In this document: positions 25,203 through 33,989 of the stretch, piece by piece
How the letters are laid out: every line of letters begins with the position of its first letter
How positions within the stretch are numbered: the first letter of the stretch is position 1
The notes under the pieces: model-generated
The model's input: only the letters and a program-made list of their open reading frames with translations
Databases searched by the model: none
Told to the model about the DNA's origin: nothing
NCBI RefSeq assembly: GCF_014205155.1
Contig: NZ_JACHMX010000001.1
Location: 1,612,001-1,676,000 of the forward strand
Source: Amycolatopsis umgeniensis
GTDB lineage: Bacteria > Actinomycetota > Actinomycetes > Mycobacteriales > Pseudonocardiaceae
Direction: 5' to 3'
DNA: 64,000 nt
Program-made: the position numbers and the translations under genes

Positions 25203-26036
25203 ATGCACCACGACGCCTACGCGACCCTGCGAGTGAGCCGCGAGGCCGGCATCGTCCGCGTCACCCTCGACAACCCACCCGTCAACGTCCTCGACGTCGC
25301 TCTCATGACAGACCTCCGGCGGCTGCTGACCACGCTGCGAGACGACGACTCGGCCCGGGTGATCGTGTTCGACAGCGCCGACCCGGAGTTCTTCATCGCC
25401 CATGTCGACATGTCCCTGGTCGACGCGCCGGACGCCTTCGACGAACTCGCGGCCGAGGCGCCCGCGGGCGTCAACGTCTTCCAAGCACTGGGGGAACTGG
25501 TACGGCACCAGCCGCAGGTGACGATCGTCAAGCTCACCGGCCTGGCGCGCGGCGGAGGTGCGGAATTCGTCACGGCCGCGGACATGGCGTTCGCGGCGAT
25601 CGGCACCGCCGGACTCGGCCAGATCGAGGCCCTCATGGGCATAGTGCCCGGCGGCGGGGGCACCCAGTACCTCGCCGGCCGGATCGGCCGCAATCGCACT
25701 TTGGAGGTGGTGCTCGGCGCCGACCTGTACGACGCGCAGACCGCCGAACGCTACGGCTGGGTCAACCGGGCACTCCCCGCCGACGAGCTCGACGACGTCG
25801 TCGACCGCCTGGCCCGCAACATCGCCGCACTGCCCGATGGCGTGGTCGCCGCGGCGAAACGCGCCGTCGCCCCCGCCGATCTGATCGAGGGCTACCGGCG
25901 AGAACACGACGCCTGGGCGGACCAGTTCGCCCGGCCCGCGGCCGAACGGTTGATCCGAGCCGGTCTGGCCCACGGCGCCCAGACCCGCGACGGCGAACGC
26001 GATCTGGAGGGCTTGCTCCGCAAGCTGGCCGTCTGA
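25203..26036 (+). CDS. Enoyl-CoA hydratase/isomerase family protein
   Basis: 277-residue crotonase-fold protein. ITLDNPP-like opening (VTLDNPPVNVLDVAL), oxyanion-hole region GLARGGGAEFVTAADMAF, and GLGQIEALMGIVPGGGGTQYLAGRIGRNRTLEVVLG. It hydrates or isomerises an acyl-CoA or related thioester. The catalytic acid positions resemble those of relatives used outside beta-oxidation. The ATG at 25203 has GGAG seven bases before it. Likely controlled by the divergent HxlR protein through the repeated GGAACCTAG sites. Confidence 0.85.
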   Translation: MHHDAYATLRVSREAGIVRVTLDNPPVNVLDVALMTDLRRLLTTLRDDDSARVIVFDSADPEFFIAHVDMSLVDAPDAFDELAAEAPAGVNVFQALGELVRHQPQVTIVKLTGLARGGGAEFVTAADMAFAAIGTAGLGQIEALMGIVPGGGGTQYLAGRIGRNRTLEVVLGADLYDAQTAERYGWVNRALPADELDDVVDRLARNIAALPDGVVAAAKRAVAPADLIEGYRREHDAWADQFARPAAERLIRAGLAHGAQTRDGERDLEGLLRKLAV

Positions 26037-26075
26037 CCGGCGCGCGGGTGGCGGCGAGCCCGCTCGACCCCGGCA

Positions 26076-27059
26076 TCAAGACGACGTCAGGGTTCGCGGA
26101 CTCGTGGTCTCGGGTTCGCTGAAGTGGCACGAGGCGGTGTGTCGCCAGCGGGGCGTGGTGGCGGATGCCGGATCCGCCGTGAGGCAGCTCTCCCGGTCCG
26201 CGCGCACGAGCGGGCCGACCGGGCAGCGCGGGTGGTACCGGCATCCGGCCGGTGGGTGGTGCGGATCCGGCGGTTCCGCGTCCGCGATCGGGCCGGGAGC
26301 TCTGTCGAACAACGGCTTGTACGCCGACGGGGCGGCGTCGAGCAGGTCACGGGTGTACGGGTGCCGCGGATCGGCGAGCACCTGCTCGGCGGGGCCGGTC
26401 TCGACGATCCGGCCGAGGTACATGACCGCGACGAAGTCGCTGAGGTAGCGGATCACGGCGAGGTCGTGCGAGATGAACAGCATCGACAGATCGAGCCGCC
26501 GCTGTACCGACCGGACGAGATTGAGCACCGTGCCCTGCACCGAAACGTCGAGCGCGGAGGTGATCTCGTCGGCGATCAGCGCCTCCGGCCGTCCGGCCAG
26601 CGCGCGGGCGAGCGCCACGCGCTGCCGCTGCCCGCCGGACAGCTGCCCCGGCAGATGCGCGGCCCGCTCCGGGTCGAGGTTGACCAGCTCCAGCAGCCGG
26701 GCGACCTCGGCCTTGCGCTGTGCCCGGCCTCGCAGCGCGCCGCGCGGGATGGCTTCCGCGATCGACTCGCCGATCGACATCCTCGGGTTCAGCGACGAGT
26801 ACGGGTCTTGGAACACCATCTGCAGCGGACGCCGCCGCGGCGGCGTCCGCAGGTCCACGCCGCCGAGCAGGACCCGCCCGGCGCTCACCGGCGACAGTCC
26901 GACGGCGGCCCGGGCCAGCGTCGACTTGCCGGAACCGGACTCGCCGACCAGACCGACGACCTTGCCCGCGGGCACGGTCAAGGACACTCCGTCGACAGCG
27001 GTGAGCCCGTGGCGACCGCCGTACCGGACGCTGACCGCTTCGAAGGCCAGTTCGCTCAC
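26076..27059 (-). CDS. Oligopeptide ABC transporter ATPase (DppF-like)
   Basis: 327-residue ATP-binding subunit. Walker A GLVGESGSGKSTLA, Q-loop MVFQDPYSSLNPRM, signature LSGGQRQRVALARAL, Walker B LIADEITSALD and the H-loop in FISHDLAVI. The Walker B segment reads D-E-I-T rather than the common D-E-P-T; the catalytic Glu is kept. The C-terminal GCRYHPRCPV segment is the oligopeptide-type extension. GTG at 27059 overlaps the stop of the permease-ATPase fusion gene (GTGA). Last gene of the peptide uptake operon. Confidence 0.9.
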   Translation of the reverse strand: MSELAFEAVSVRYGGRHGLTAVDGVSLTVPAGKVVGLVGESGSGKSTLARAAVGLSPVSAGRVLLGGVDLRTPPRRRPLQMVFQDPYSSLNPRMSIGESIAEAIPRGALRGRAQRKAEVARLLELVNLDPERAAHLPGQLSGGQRQRVALARALAGRPEALIADEITSALDVSVQGTVLNLVRSVQRRLDLSMLFISHDLAVIRYLSDFVAVMYLGRIVETGPAEQVLADPRHPYTRDLLDAAPSAYKPLFDRAPGPIADAEPPDPHHPPAGCRYHPRCPVGPLVRADRESCLTADPASATTPRWRHTASCHFSEPETTSPRTLTSS

Positions 27060-28966
27060 TTCGTACCTCCTGCCAGGGAGACGGCGCCCGCTGACACCGG
27101 CGGTGCCTCCTCCGGATGCCAGCACGCCACCCGGTGCCCGGGCGCGACCTCGGTCAGTTCGGGATCCTCGGCGCGGCACCGGTCCGTCGCCAGCGGGCAC
27201 CGGGCGGCGAACGCACAGCCGACCGGCATCCGGTCCGGTTCCGGCGGACGGCCGGGGATCACCGAGAGCGGCTCGTCCCGGTCGGTCTCCAGGTCGAGTG
27301 TCGTGGCCAGCAACGCCCGCGTGTACGGATGCCGTGGCGTGTTCTCCGTACGCGCGATGGGCAGGTCTTCGACGATCCGTCCGGCGTACATCACCAGGAT
27401 CCGTTCGCAGGTCTGGGAAACCACCGCGATGTCGTGGCTGATCAGGATGATCGCGGTCTCCCGTTCGGCCCTGGTCCTGGCCAGCAGCCGCAGCAGCTGC
27501 CGTTGCACGGTGACGTCCAGCGCCGTGGTCGGTTCGTCGGCGATGATCAGCTTCGGGTCGCCCATCAGGCCCATGCCGATCATCGCGCGCTGGCGCATGC
27601 CGCCGGAGAACTCGTGCGGGTACTGCCGCGCCCGGGCCTCGGCCGCCGGGATACGCACCGCGCGCAGCCGGTCGACCGCGCGGGAAAATGCCTTGCCGCG
27701 CGAAAGTCCTTGGTGCTGCTCGGAAACCTCGGCGAGCTGGCGGCCGATACGGCGGACCGGGTTGAACGAGGTCATCGGGTCCTGGAACACCATCGCCAGC
27801 GACGTACCCAGCAGCGTGCGCAGTTCACGCTCCGGCGTGGTGAGCACCGGGGTGCCCGTGAAGTCCAGCCGGTCGGCGGTCACCGAGCCGGGTGCCTCGA
27901 TCAGCCGCGACACCGCCAGTCCGGTCAGGGTCTTGCCGGAACCGGATTCGCCGACGACCCCGATCGCTTCCCCCGGACGCACGGTGAAGCTCACTCCCCG
28001 CACCGGTACCGTCCAGCCGGACTTCCGGGGGAACGCGACCTCCAGATTTTCCACTACCAGCAGGGTGTCTTCGGCCGTGCCGGGTTTCGCTTCCGGCTTC
28101 CGGACCGGCCTCGGCAGCGGTCGAGGCGGCCGGGTCCGGAGGCCGATCACCCCGGCGGCCGTCTCGCCGAACAGGGTGAACGCGAGCCCCGCGATGATCA
28201 CCGCGGCACCGGGTGCGAGCGCCGCCGCCGGGTTGAGGTAGATGCCGTTGAGCCCTTCGCGCAGCAGCAGTCCCCAGTCGTAATCCGGGGTCTGCACCCC
28301 GATCCCGAGGAACGACAGCCCCGAGAAGGCCAGCAGCGCGCTGCCCGCCCCGATCGTGGCGTTGACCACGAGCGGTTCGCCGATGTTGGGCAGGATGTGC
28401 CGGACCAGCAACCGGATCCGGCTCAGCCCGGACACCCGCGCGGCCAGGACGAAGTCCCGTCCGGCCACCGAGGCCGCCAACGTGTGCGTCAGCCGGGCGA
28501 ACTGCGGAGCCAGCGCGAACCCGATCGCCAGCGTCGCGCCGCTCGTGCCGACGCCGAAGATCACCGCGAAGGACAGCACCAGCAGCAGGCTGGGGAACGC
28601 GACCGCGATGTCCACCGCGGAGATCACCGCGCGGGCGAGCGGCCGCGGCAGCACCGTGGGCAGCATGCCGAGCACGAGCCCGGTGACCGTGCCGATCGCC
28701 GCGGCGATCAACGCCAGCAGCACGGAGAGCCGCGTCGCGACCAGCACGCGAGACAAGATGTCGCGCCCGAGTTCGTCCGTGCCCGCCAGATGCCCGGCCG
28801 ACGCGGACTGGCCGATCGCGTCGGTGTCGATCGCCGAAGCCGCGTCCCGCCACAAGACGGGGCCGAGCACCGCGACCGTGAGCACCAGCAGCACCAGGGC
28901 GGCCGAGGACGCACCCAAGGGCGTGCGCAGCGCGGCCGAGGACCGCGCTCCCCTTCGTTTCGCCAT
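27056..28966 (-). CDS. Peptide ABC transporter permease-ATPase fusion (DppC-DppD)
   Basis: 636 residues in one chain. Residues 1 to about 280 are a DppC-type permease: N-terminal membrane segment, LAGTDELGRDILSRVL, several hydrophobic helices and the coupling-loop region LSRIRLLVRHILPN. Residues about 300-636 are a DppD-type ATPase: Walker A GVVGESGSGKTLTG, signature EFSGGMRQRAMIG, Walker B LIIADEPTTALD and a C-terminal CAFAARCPLA. Usually these are two proteins. The gene starts one base after the upstream permease stop and overlaps the DppF-like gene. Confidence 0.9.
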   Translation of the reverse strand: MAKRRGARSSAALRTPLGASSAALVLLVLTVAVLGPVLWRDAASAIDTDAIGQSASAGHLAGTDELGRDILSRVLVATRLSVLLALIAAAIGTVTGLVLGMLPTVLPRPLARAVISAVDIAVAFPSLLLVLSFAVIFGVGTSGATLAIGFALAPQFARLTHTLAASVAGRDFVLAARVSGLSRIRLLVRHILPNIGEPLVVNATIGAGSALLAFSGLSFLGIGVQTPDYDWGLLLREGLNGIYLNPAAALAPGAAVIIAGLAFTLFGETAAGVIGLRTRPPRPLPRPVRKPEAKPGTAEDTLLVVENLEVAFPRKSGWTVPVRGVSFTVRPGEAIGVVGESGSGKTLTGLAVSRLIEAPGSVTADRLDFTGTPVLTTPERELRTLLGTSLAMVFQDPMTSFNPVRRIGRQLAEVSEQHQGLSRGKAFSRAVDRLRAVRIPAAEARARQYPHEFSGGMRQRAMIGMGLMGDPKLIIADEPTTALDVTVQRQLLRLLARTRAERETAIILISHDIAVVSQTCERILVMYAGRIVEDLPIARTENTPRHPYTRALLATTLDLETDRDEPLSVIPGRPPEPDRMPVGCAFAARCPLATDRCRAEDPELTEVAPGHRVACWHPEEAPPVSAGAVSLAGGTK

Positions 28967-28967
28967 C

Positions 28968-29948
28968 TCAGTTCTCCCGGATCGTCGAACGCGGATCGAG
29001 GACGGCGAGCAGCAGGTCCACGACGAGGTTCACGAGCAGCACGCCGATCCCGTAGACGAGCACGATCCCCTGCACGAGCGGGTAGTCCTTCTGCAGGATC
29101 GACTGCGCGATGGTGGAGCCGAGCCCCGGCCAGGCGAACACGTTCTCCACCAGCACGGTGCCCGCGACCATGCTGATGAGCAGCAGCCCGCCCAGCGTCA
29201 GCGTCGCGGTCAGCGCGTTGGGCAGCGCGTGCCGGAGGTAGACCAACCGGGCAGGCAGCCGCTTCGCCCGTGCTGTGCGGACGAAATCGTTGCCCAGCAC
29301 CGAAAGCGTCTCCACCCGCACGATCCGCGACAGGGTCGAGGCGGGACCGAGCGCCAGCGCGACCACCGGGAGCACCAGCGAGCCCTCGCCGTCCTGCCCG
29401 GCGACCGGGAACCAGCCGAGCCGCACCGCGAAGAACGCCACCAGCGCGACCGCGACCAGGAACTCCGGGATCGCGGCGAACAGCGCGGTGGTGGAGGTGA
29501 ACCCCAGCTCGGCCCCGCGCCGCCGCCCGCCACGCGTCAGCACCGCGAAGGTCAGGCCGAGCGGGACGGCGAGTGCCATGCACACCACGAACGCGGGCAG
29601 CGCCAGCTGCAAGGTCGCGGGCAGCCGGTCGGCGATGACCTGACCCACCGGCTGCCCGCTGAGCATCGAGGTGCCGAAATCGCCGCGGAACAGGCCCCCC
29701 AGGTAGTCGGAGTACTGCCGCAGGAGCGAATGGTCCAGCCCGAGCGCCGCCCGGCGGGCGTTCACCAGCTCGGCGGGCGCGGTCATGCCGAGCGCCGCGC
29801 GCACCGGGTCGCCGGGGATCAGCTGGATCATCAGGAACGCCGCCGTCACCAGCACCCACAGCGAAAGGACCAAGCGACCGAGGCGGCGGGCGAAGAAGGC
29901 GGGCCAAGGGCCTGCCTTCGGTCCCGCGACGGCGACCACGCCGGTCAT
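28968..29948 (-). CDS. Peptide ABC transporter permease (DppB-like)
   Basis: 326 residues. N-terminal membrane helix (LGRLVLSLWVLVTAAFLMIQLIPGDPVRA), the DppB signature region LGLDHSLLRQYSDYLGGLFRGDFGTS, then further helices and the EAA-like loop LPARLVYLRHALPN. The ATG overlaps the TGA of the binding-protein gene by one base. It forms the membrane channel with the DppC half of the next gene. Confidence 0.9.
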   Translation of the reverse strand: MTGVVAVAGPKAGPWPAFFARRLGRLVLSLWVLVTAAFLMIQLIPGDPVRAALGMTAPAELVNARRAALGLDHSLLRQYSDYLGGLFRGDFGTSMLSGQPVGQVIADRLPATLQLALPAFVVCMALAVPLGLTFAVLTRGGRRRGAELGFTSTTALFAAIPEFLVAVALVAFFAVRLGWFPVAGQDGEGSLVLPVVALALGPASTLSRIVRVETLSVLGNDFVRTARAKRLPARLVYLRHALPNALTATLTLGGLLLISMVAGTVLVENVFAWPGLGSTIAQSILQKDYPLVQGIVLVYGIGVLLVNLVVDLLLAVLDPRSTIREN

Positions 29949-31546
29949 CAGGCATACATCCGGATCGACGACGGTTGGAGGAAGGTGTTCGAGATCTCGA
30001 ACCGCGTTTTGTTCCCGAAGGTCGGGAGTACCGAGTTCGCGAACTGTGCGACGTCCTGGTCCTCGAACAGAGCCGTCTCCGCGGCCAGCCAGTCCGGGCA
30101 GCCCGCGGCCCCGGCCTGGGTGGCCGCTTTGGCGACCAGCGCGTCGTACCGCGGGTTGTCGATGTGCGCGAAGTTCGTGCCTTCCGGGGGACGGCTGCCG
30201 GACACGAACGGGGTCAGCTGGCTCGGCAGATTCAGGCTGACCGGGGTCATCGAGAGGTCCCAGTCGCCGGTGGCGAACAGCGTCTGGCTGGTCGCCGGGC
30301 TGTCCAGGCCCTTGAGGGTGACGTCGACACCGGCCTCCTTCCAGCCCCGCTGCATCAGCTCGGCGGCCGGCGCCATGGTCGATCCGATCTGCGTGCCGTA
30401 GATGGCGGTCAGCGCGAGGCGTTTGCCCTCCTTCGTCCGGATGCCGTCCGGGCCCGGTTTCCAGCCTGCCGCCTCGAGTGCGGCCTTGGCCGCGGCGAGG
30501 TCGAAGCCGGGGATGTGCCCGGTGGCGGAATCTCCGGTGCACGCCGGGGGCTCCATGGTGATCAAGCCCCGGACCGGGGCGTCGGCGTCCCGGGTCAGCA
30601 CCTTGGCGACCTGGGCGAGGTCGAGTGCCTGCACCAGTGCGCGGCGCATCGCCTGGTCCGCGCCGAACCGGCCGGGTGCCTGGTTGAACCACAACTCGCC
30701 GAACGCCACGGTCGTGTCGGCGTGGAACAGCCCGCGCGCCCGCAGCCGCTGCTGGTCCGGTCCGATCACCTGCGCGGCGTTGAGTTCGCCGGACAGCAGC
30801 AGGTTCGCGATGGTCGTCATGTTCGGGATGACCCGGATGATCACCTTGTCCGGCAAGCCTTTCTGCCGGGGATCGAAGGTTCCCGGGCCCCAGGCGTAAT
30901 CCTTGCGCCGGGACAGCGTGTAGTGGTCGTTCGGGACGATCTCGGACACGGTGAACATGCCGGTGCCGTTCTCGCCCTTGGCCAGCGTCGCACGATCGGC
31001 GAGGCCCTTCGCGCAGACGATCGGCACGTTGCCGACGTTGCGCAGCAGGAACGCGTCCGGTGCCCCGCTGGTGACCTTCACGGTGCCCGCGGCATCGTCG
31101 GCGACGGCCTTCGTGCCGACCTTCACCGTGTTGCCCGCGATCGGCGACTTGTTCGCCGGGTCGCCGATGAAGTCGATGTTCGCCGCGACGTCCTTCGCGG
31201 TGAGCGGGCTTCCGTCGGGACAGGTGATGTCCTTGCGCAGGGTGAAGGACGCGGTGGTCGTGGTGGCCTCCCACTGTGCCGCGAGCCCGGCCTGGGGCTG
31301 CCCTTTGTCGTCCATGCCGAGCAGGCCGTCATAGAGGTAGCGGCCGATCTCGCCCGCGATCGAGAGCACGGTGAGTCCCGGGTCGAGCGTCCCCGGGTCC
31401 GAAGCGACGGCATAGGTGAAGGTCTTGCCGTCGGCCAGGTCCCGGTTCGCGTTCGGGTCCGTGCCGGAGTTCGCCGGTGGCCCGCACGCGCTCACGGTCA
31501 AGGCGACCACGACTGCCGTCACGGCGGTGTGCCGAGCAGTTTTCAT
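29948..31546 (-). CDS. Family 5 extracellular solute-binding lipoprotein
   Basis: 532 residues. Signal peptide with lipobox ending VSAC, then ASDPGTLDPGLTVLSIAGEIGRYLYDGLL, the standard opening of SBP_bac_5 peptide-binding proteins. GELWFNQAPGRFGADQAMRRALVQALD is the second conserved region. Anchored outside the membrane, it should deliver peptides or similar molecules to the permease. Fourth gene from the left of the minus-strand transport operon; 10 bases separate it from the serine hydrolase upstream. The ligand is unknown. Confidence 0.9.
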   Translation of the reverse strand: MKTARHTAVTAVVVALTVSACGPPANSGTDPNANRDLADGKTFTYAVASDPGTLDPGLTVLSIAGEIGRYLYDGLLGMDDKGQPQAGLAAQWEATTTTASFTLRKDITCPDGSPLTAKDVAANIDFIGDPANKSPIAGNTVKVGTKAVADDAAGTVKVTSGAPDAFLLRNVGNVPIVCAKGLADRATLAKGENGTGMFTVSEIVPNDHYTLSRRKDYAWGPGTFDPRQKGLPDKVIIRVIPNMTTIANLLLSGELNAAQVIGPDQQRLRARGLFHADTTVAFGELWFNQAPGRFGADQAMRRALVQALDLAQVAKVLTRDADAPVRGLITMEPPACTGDSATGHIPGFDLAAAKAALEAAGWKPGPDGIRTKEGKRLALTAIYGTQIGSTMAPAAELMQRGWKEAGVDVTLKGLDSPATSQTLFATGDWDLSMTPVSLNLPSQLTPFVSGSRPPEGTNFAHIDNPRYDALVAKAATQAGAAGCPDWLAAETALFEDQDVAQFANSVLPTFGNKTRFEISNTFLQPSSIRMYA

Positions 31547-31556
31547 CGGAGTTCTC

Positions 31557-32459
31557 CTACGGTGTCGCGTTCTCGGCGAAGAGGTGGTCGAGCGCCAGCC
31601 GGGCGGCGGCGCCGATGGACGCGTCGACAGCGGGAAGACGGTCGTCGAAGGAATGGGCGCGGGTGAACACCGCGACCGCGAACCGGCGGCCCTCGGGCAG
31701 GGTCAGCACTCCCGCTTCGTTGCGGATGCCGGGCAGCGTCCCGGTTTTCGCGGCGATCCGCACACCGGACGGGAATCCGGCGGACAACCGGTGCGGCCAG
31801 ATCTGCTGGGCCATGATCGCCCGGACGCGTTCGCAGGCTTCGGGTTCGCCCGCCCGGTCGGTCCAGATCGCGTCGAGCAGTTCGGTCGTCTCGCGCGGAG
31901 TCGACGAGGTTTCCCTTTCCGGGTCGCACATCGACAGATTCCGCAGTTGTTCGTCGGTGGCTTCGGCGAGCAGCGCGTCGATCTCGGCGAGGTCGGTCCC
32001 GCCGAGTTCGGCCAGCCCGATCAAGGACGAGTCCTCGCACGAGCCGATCAGCCGGGTGCGGGTCAGCCCGAGGTCGGCGACCACCCGGCAGATCGTCTCT
32101 TGGCCGATCCGGTTCCAGATCAGGTCGGTCGCGGCGTTGTCGCTCATCGTGAGCATGAACCGGGCGAGGTCGCGCCAGGTCATCTCGACGTCGTCGGCGC
32201 AGCCCGCGGTGCCGATGCCGCCGATCCGGTACCGCGCGGTCACCTTCGTGTATTCGGTCTCGTCGAGCCTTCCCGCCACCACTTCACGGGCATAGGCGAG
32301 CGCGATCGGGATCTTGAACACCGAGGCCAGGACCACCTGATCATCGCCGCCGACCGACACCTCGGCACCGTCGGGCACGCCGATTTCCTTTGCGTGCAGC
32401 GAACCTTCGGCACCGGCGGCGGCGAACACGGCCTCGATCCGTTCGCGGATGTCGCTCAC
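31557..32459 (-). CDS. Serine hydrolase, class A beta-lactamase-like
   Basis: 300 residues with the three penicillin-recognising motifs: SVFK (S-x-x-K), SDN in FMLTMSDNAATD, and KTG in IAAKTGTLPG. No signal peptide is visible from the GTG start at 32459, so it is probably cytoplasmic and more likely a peptidase or esterase than a secreted lactamase. The GTG overlaps the stop of the class-C-like gene by four bases. Location directly before the peptide-binding protein gene suggests hydrolysis of imported peptides or amides. Confidence 0.82.
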   Translation of the reverse strand: MSDIRERIEAVFAAAGAEGSLHAKEIGVPDGAEVSVGGDDQVVLASVFKIPIALAYAREVVAGRLDETEYTKVTARYRIGGIGTAGCADDVEMTWRDLARFMLTMSDNAATDLIWNRIGQETICRVVADLGLTRTRLIGSCEDSSLIGLAELGGTDLAEIDALLAEATDEQLRNLSMCDPERETSSTPRETTELLDAIWTDRAGEPEACERVRAIMAQQIWPHRLSAGFPSGVRIAAKTGTLPGIRNEAGVLTLPEGRRFAVAVFTRAHSFDDRLPAVDASIGAAARLALDHLFAENATP

Positions 32460-33844
32460 CGCGAAACCCGCCGGTCCGCGCGTCCGGTGTGGAGGAACCG
32501 GGCACGACCGGTGCCGTCGTCGCCGACGAACTCGTGGGGCATATAGGCGCCCGGGAGCTCCGGGATGAGGGCGACGAAGGTTTCGCCGTGCCACGGCAGC
32601 AGCTCGACCGTGCCCGAGGGCTCGTCGAGTTCGGCGAACTCCCCCTTCGGGACGCGCCGCAGCCAGAGCCTGCCGCCCTCGGCGGTGACGACGGTGGAGA
32701 CGACCCTCGACGAGTACTCACCGACGTACCGGGAGAGATCGGCCGGAGCCGCCGCGGGATCCGGCTCGGGCAGCGGCGGAACCGTCACCCCGGCGAGTTC
32801 GGACATCAGCTTGGTGGCGACCTCGTGGTAAACCCTCAGCGGAGCCCCTCCGTTGGTCAGCAACGCGAACGCGACGTCGCGCTCCGGCGCGACCCGCAGG
32901 AAGGCCGACTGGCCGATCGTGCCGCCGTCGTGACCGATCACCGTGCCGCCCTGCCAGCCGAAGTCCGCCCAGCCGAGGCCCCAGTGCGCGCCCATGATGC
33001 CGAGATCCGGCACGGAGACCTGCCTCTCGCGCATCGCGCGCACCGACTCCGGCGACAGCACCTGGACGCCGTCGTCTGCCTTGCCCTCGTTCAGGTGCAT
33101 GCGGGCGAAGGTCAGCAGATCGCGCGGACGCATGACCAGCACCGAACCGGCGGGGGCGTTGGAACGGGCGAGCGACCAGACCTTCGTGGGCACCGGCTCG
33201 CCACCCGGTTCCGGCTGGAGGTGGCCGACCGCGGCGCGATAGCGGATGGCGTCCTCGGCCCCGCAGCCGGCGTGGGTCAGGCCGAGCGGGCCGATCAGCC
33301 GTTCGCGCACACAGTCTTCCCAGTACTTTCCCCGCAGCACCTCGACGATGCGGCCGAGCACGCAGTAGCCGGCGTTGCTGTAGGAGAACCGCTCGCCCGG
33401 CGGGAACAGCTGCGGTACGTCCGACAGCACCGGGATGAGCTTCGCGACCGCGTCCTCGCCGGTGCCGGTGTCGGCGAAGACGTCGCCTTCGAACCCGCCG
33501 GTGTGGCACGCCAGCTGCCGGACGGTGATCGTGGCCGCGGCCCGCTCGTCGGCGACCCGGAACTCGGGCAGGTAGTCGCGCACCGGACGGTCGAGGTCGA
33601 CCAGGCCCTCGTCGACCAGCTGCATGATCAGCGTGATCGTCCAGACCTTGGTGATCGACCCGATCTGGAACACCGAGTCCGTTGTGGACTCCACGCCGGT
33701 GTCCGTGTTCACGACACCCGCCGCGCGCTCGACGACCTCGCCGTCCGCGAACACCGCGATCGCGGCACCGGGAACCTGGTGCCGTTCCAGCAAAACGGCG
33801 AAGTTCTCCCGGAGCCAGGCATCGATTTCGGAAATTTTCGACAT
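32456..33844 (-). CDS. Serine hydrolase, class C beta-lactamase/D-aminopeptidase-like
   Basis: 462 residues. S-x-x-K in IGSITKVW, Y-x-N in FSYSNAG, and HDGGT as the third motif. The C-terminal region (about 360-462: LSRYVGEYSSRVVSTVV) is a lipocalin-like beta domain as found in D-aminopeptidase and esterase relatives. No export signal. ATG at 33844 with AGAGG upstream. First gene of the operon that runs through the ABC transporter to 26076. About 100 bases upstream is a palindrome that reappears before the deacylase gene. Confidence 0.82.
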   Translation of the reverse strand: MSKISEIDAWLRENFAVLLERHQVPGAAIAVFADGEVVERAAGVVNTDTGVESTTDSVFQIGSITKVWTITLIMQLVDEGLVDLDRPVRDYLPEFRVADERAAATITVRQLACHTGGFEGDVFADTGTGEDAVAKLIPVLSDVPQLFPPGERFSYSNAGYCVLGRIVEVLRGKYWEDCVRERLIGPLGLTHAGCGAEDAIRYRAAVGHLQPEPGGEPVPTKVWSLARSNAPAGSVLVMRPRDLLTFARMHLNEGKADDGVQVLSPESVRAMRERQVSVPDLGIMGAHWGLGWADFGWQGGTVIGHDGGTIGQSAFLRVAPERDVAFALLTNGGAPLRVYHEVATKLMSELAGVTVPPLPEPDPAAAPADLSRYVGEYSSRVVSTVVTAEGGRLWLRRVPKGEFAELDEPSGTVELLPWHGETFVALIPELPGAYMPHEFVGDDGTGRARFLHTGRADRRVSR

Positions 33845-33933
33845 GTGCACCTCTTGTCCGGTGTGGATGGTCCGGCGTTGCGGGAATGCTAGGTCGCGGC
33901 GGGACGTCCGTTGTTCGTCCAGCCCGAGGAGAC

Positions 33934-33953
33934 CGGAGGAGAAAGTTCCTCCG
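33934..33953. promoter_or_regulatory. Palindromic operator candidate, site 1
   Basis: CGGAGGAGAAAGTTCCTCCG, with 7-bp perfect arms, centred about 100 bases upstream of the serine hydrolase/ABC operon start. The core GGAGAAAG-CCTCC is shared with a site before the deacylase gene at 38052. Confidence 0.5.
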
Positions 33954-33989
33954 CGCGGACGAAGCCGGACGACCGGCCGCGCCGGGGTG

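Noticed and set aside
28356..30401. Long plus-strand open frame opposite the ABC permease genes
   Set aside because: Low-complexity Arg/Gly/His product and opposite to well-defined transporter genes.
31557..33844. Secreted beta-lactamase resistance genes
   Set aside because: Both proteins have the serine hydrolase motifs but no export signal and sit in a peptide uptake operon, so intracellular peptidase/amidase roles fit better.
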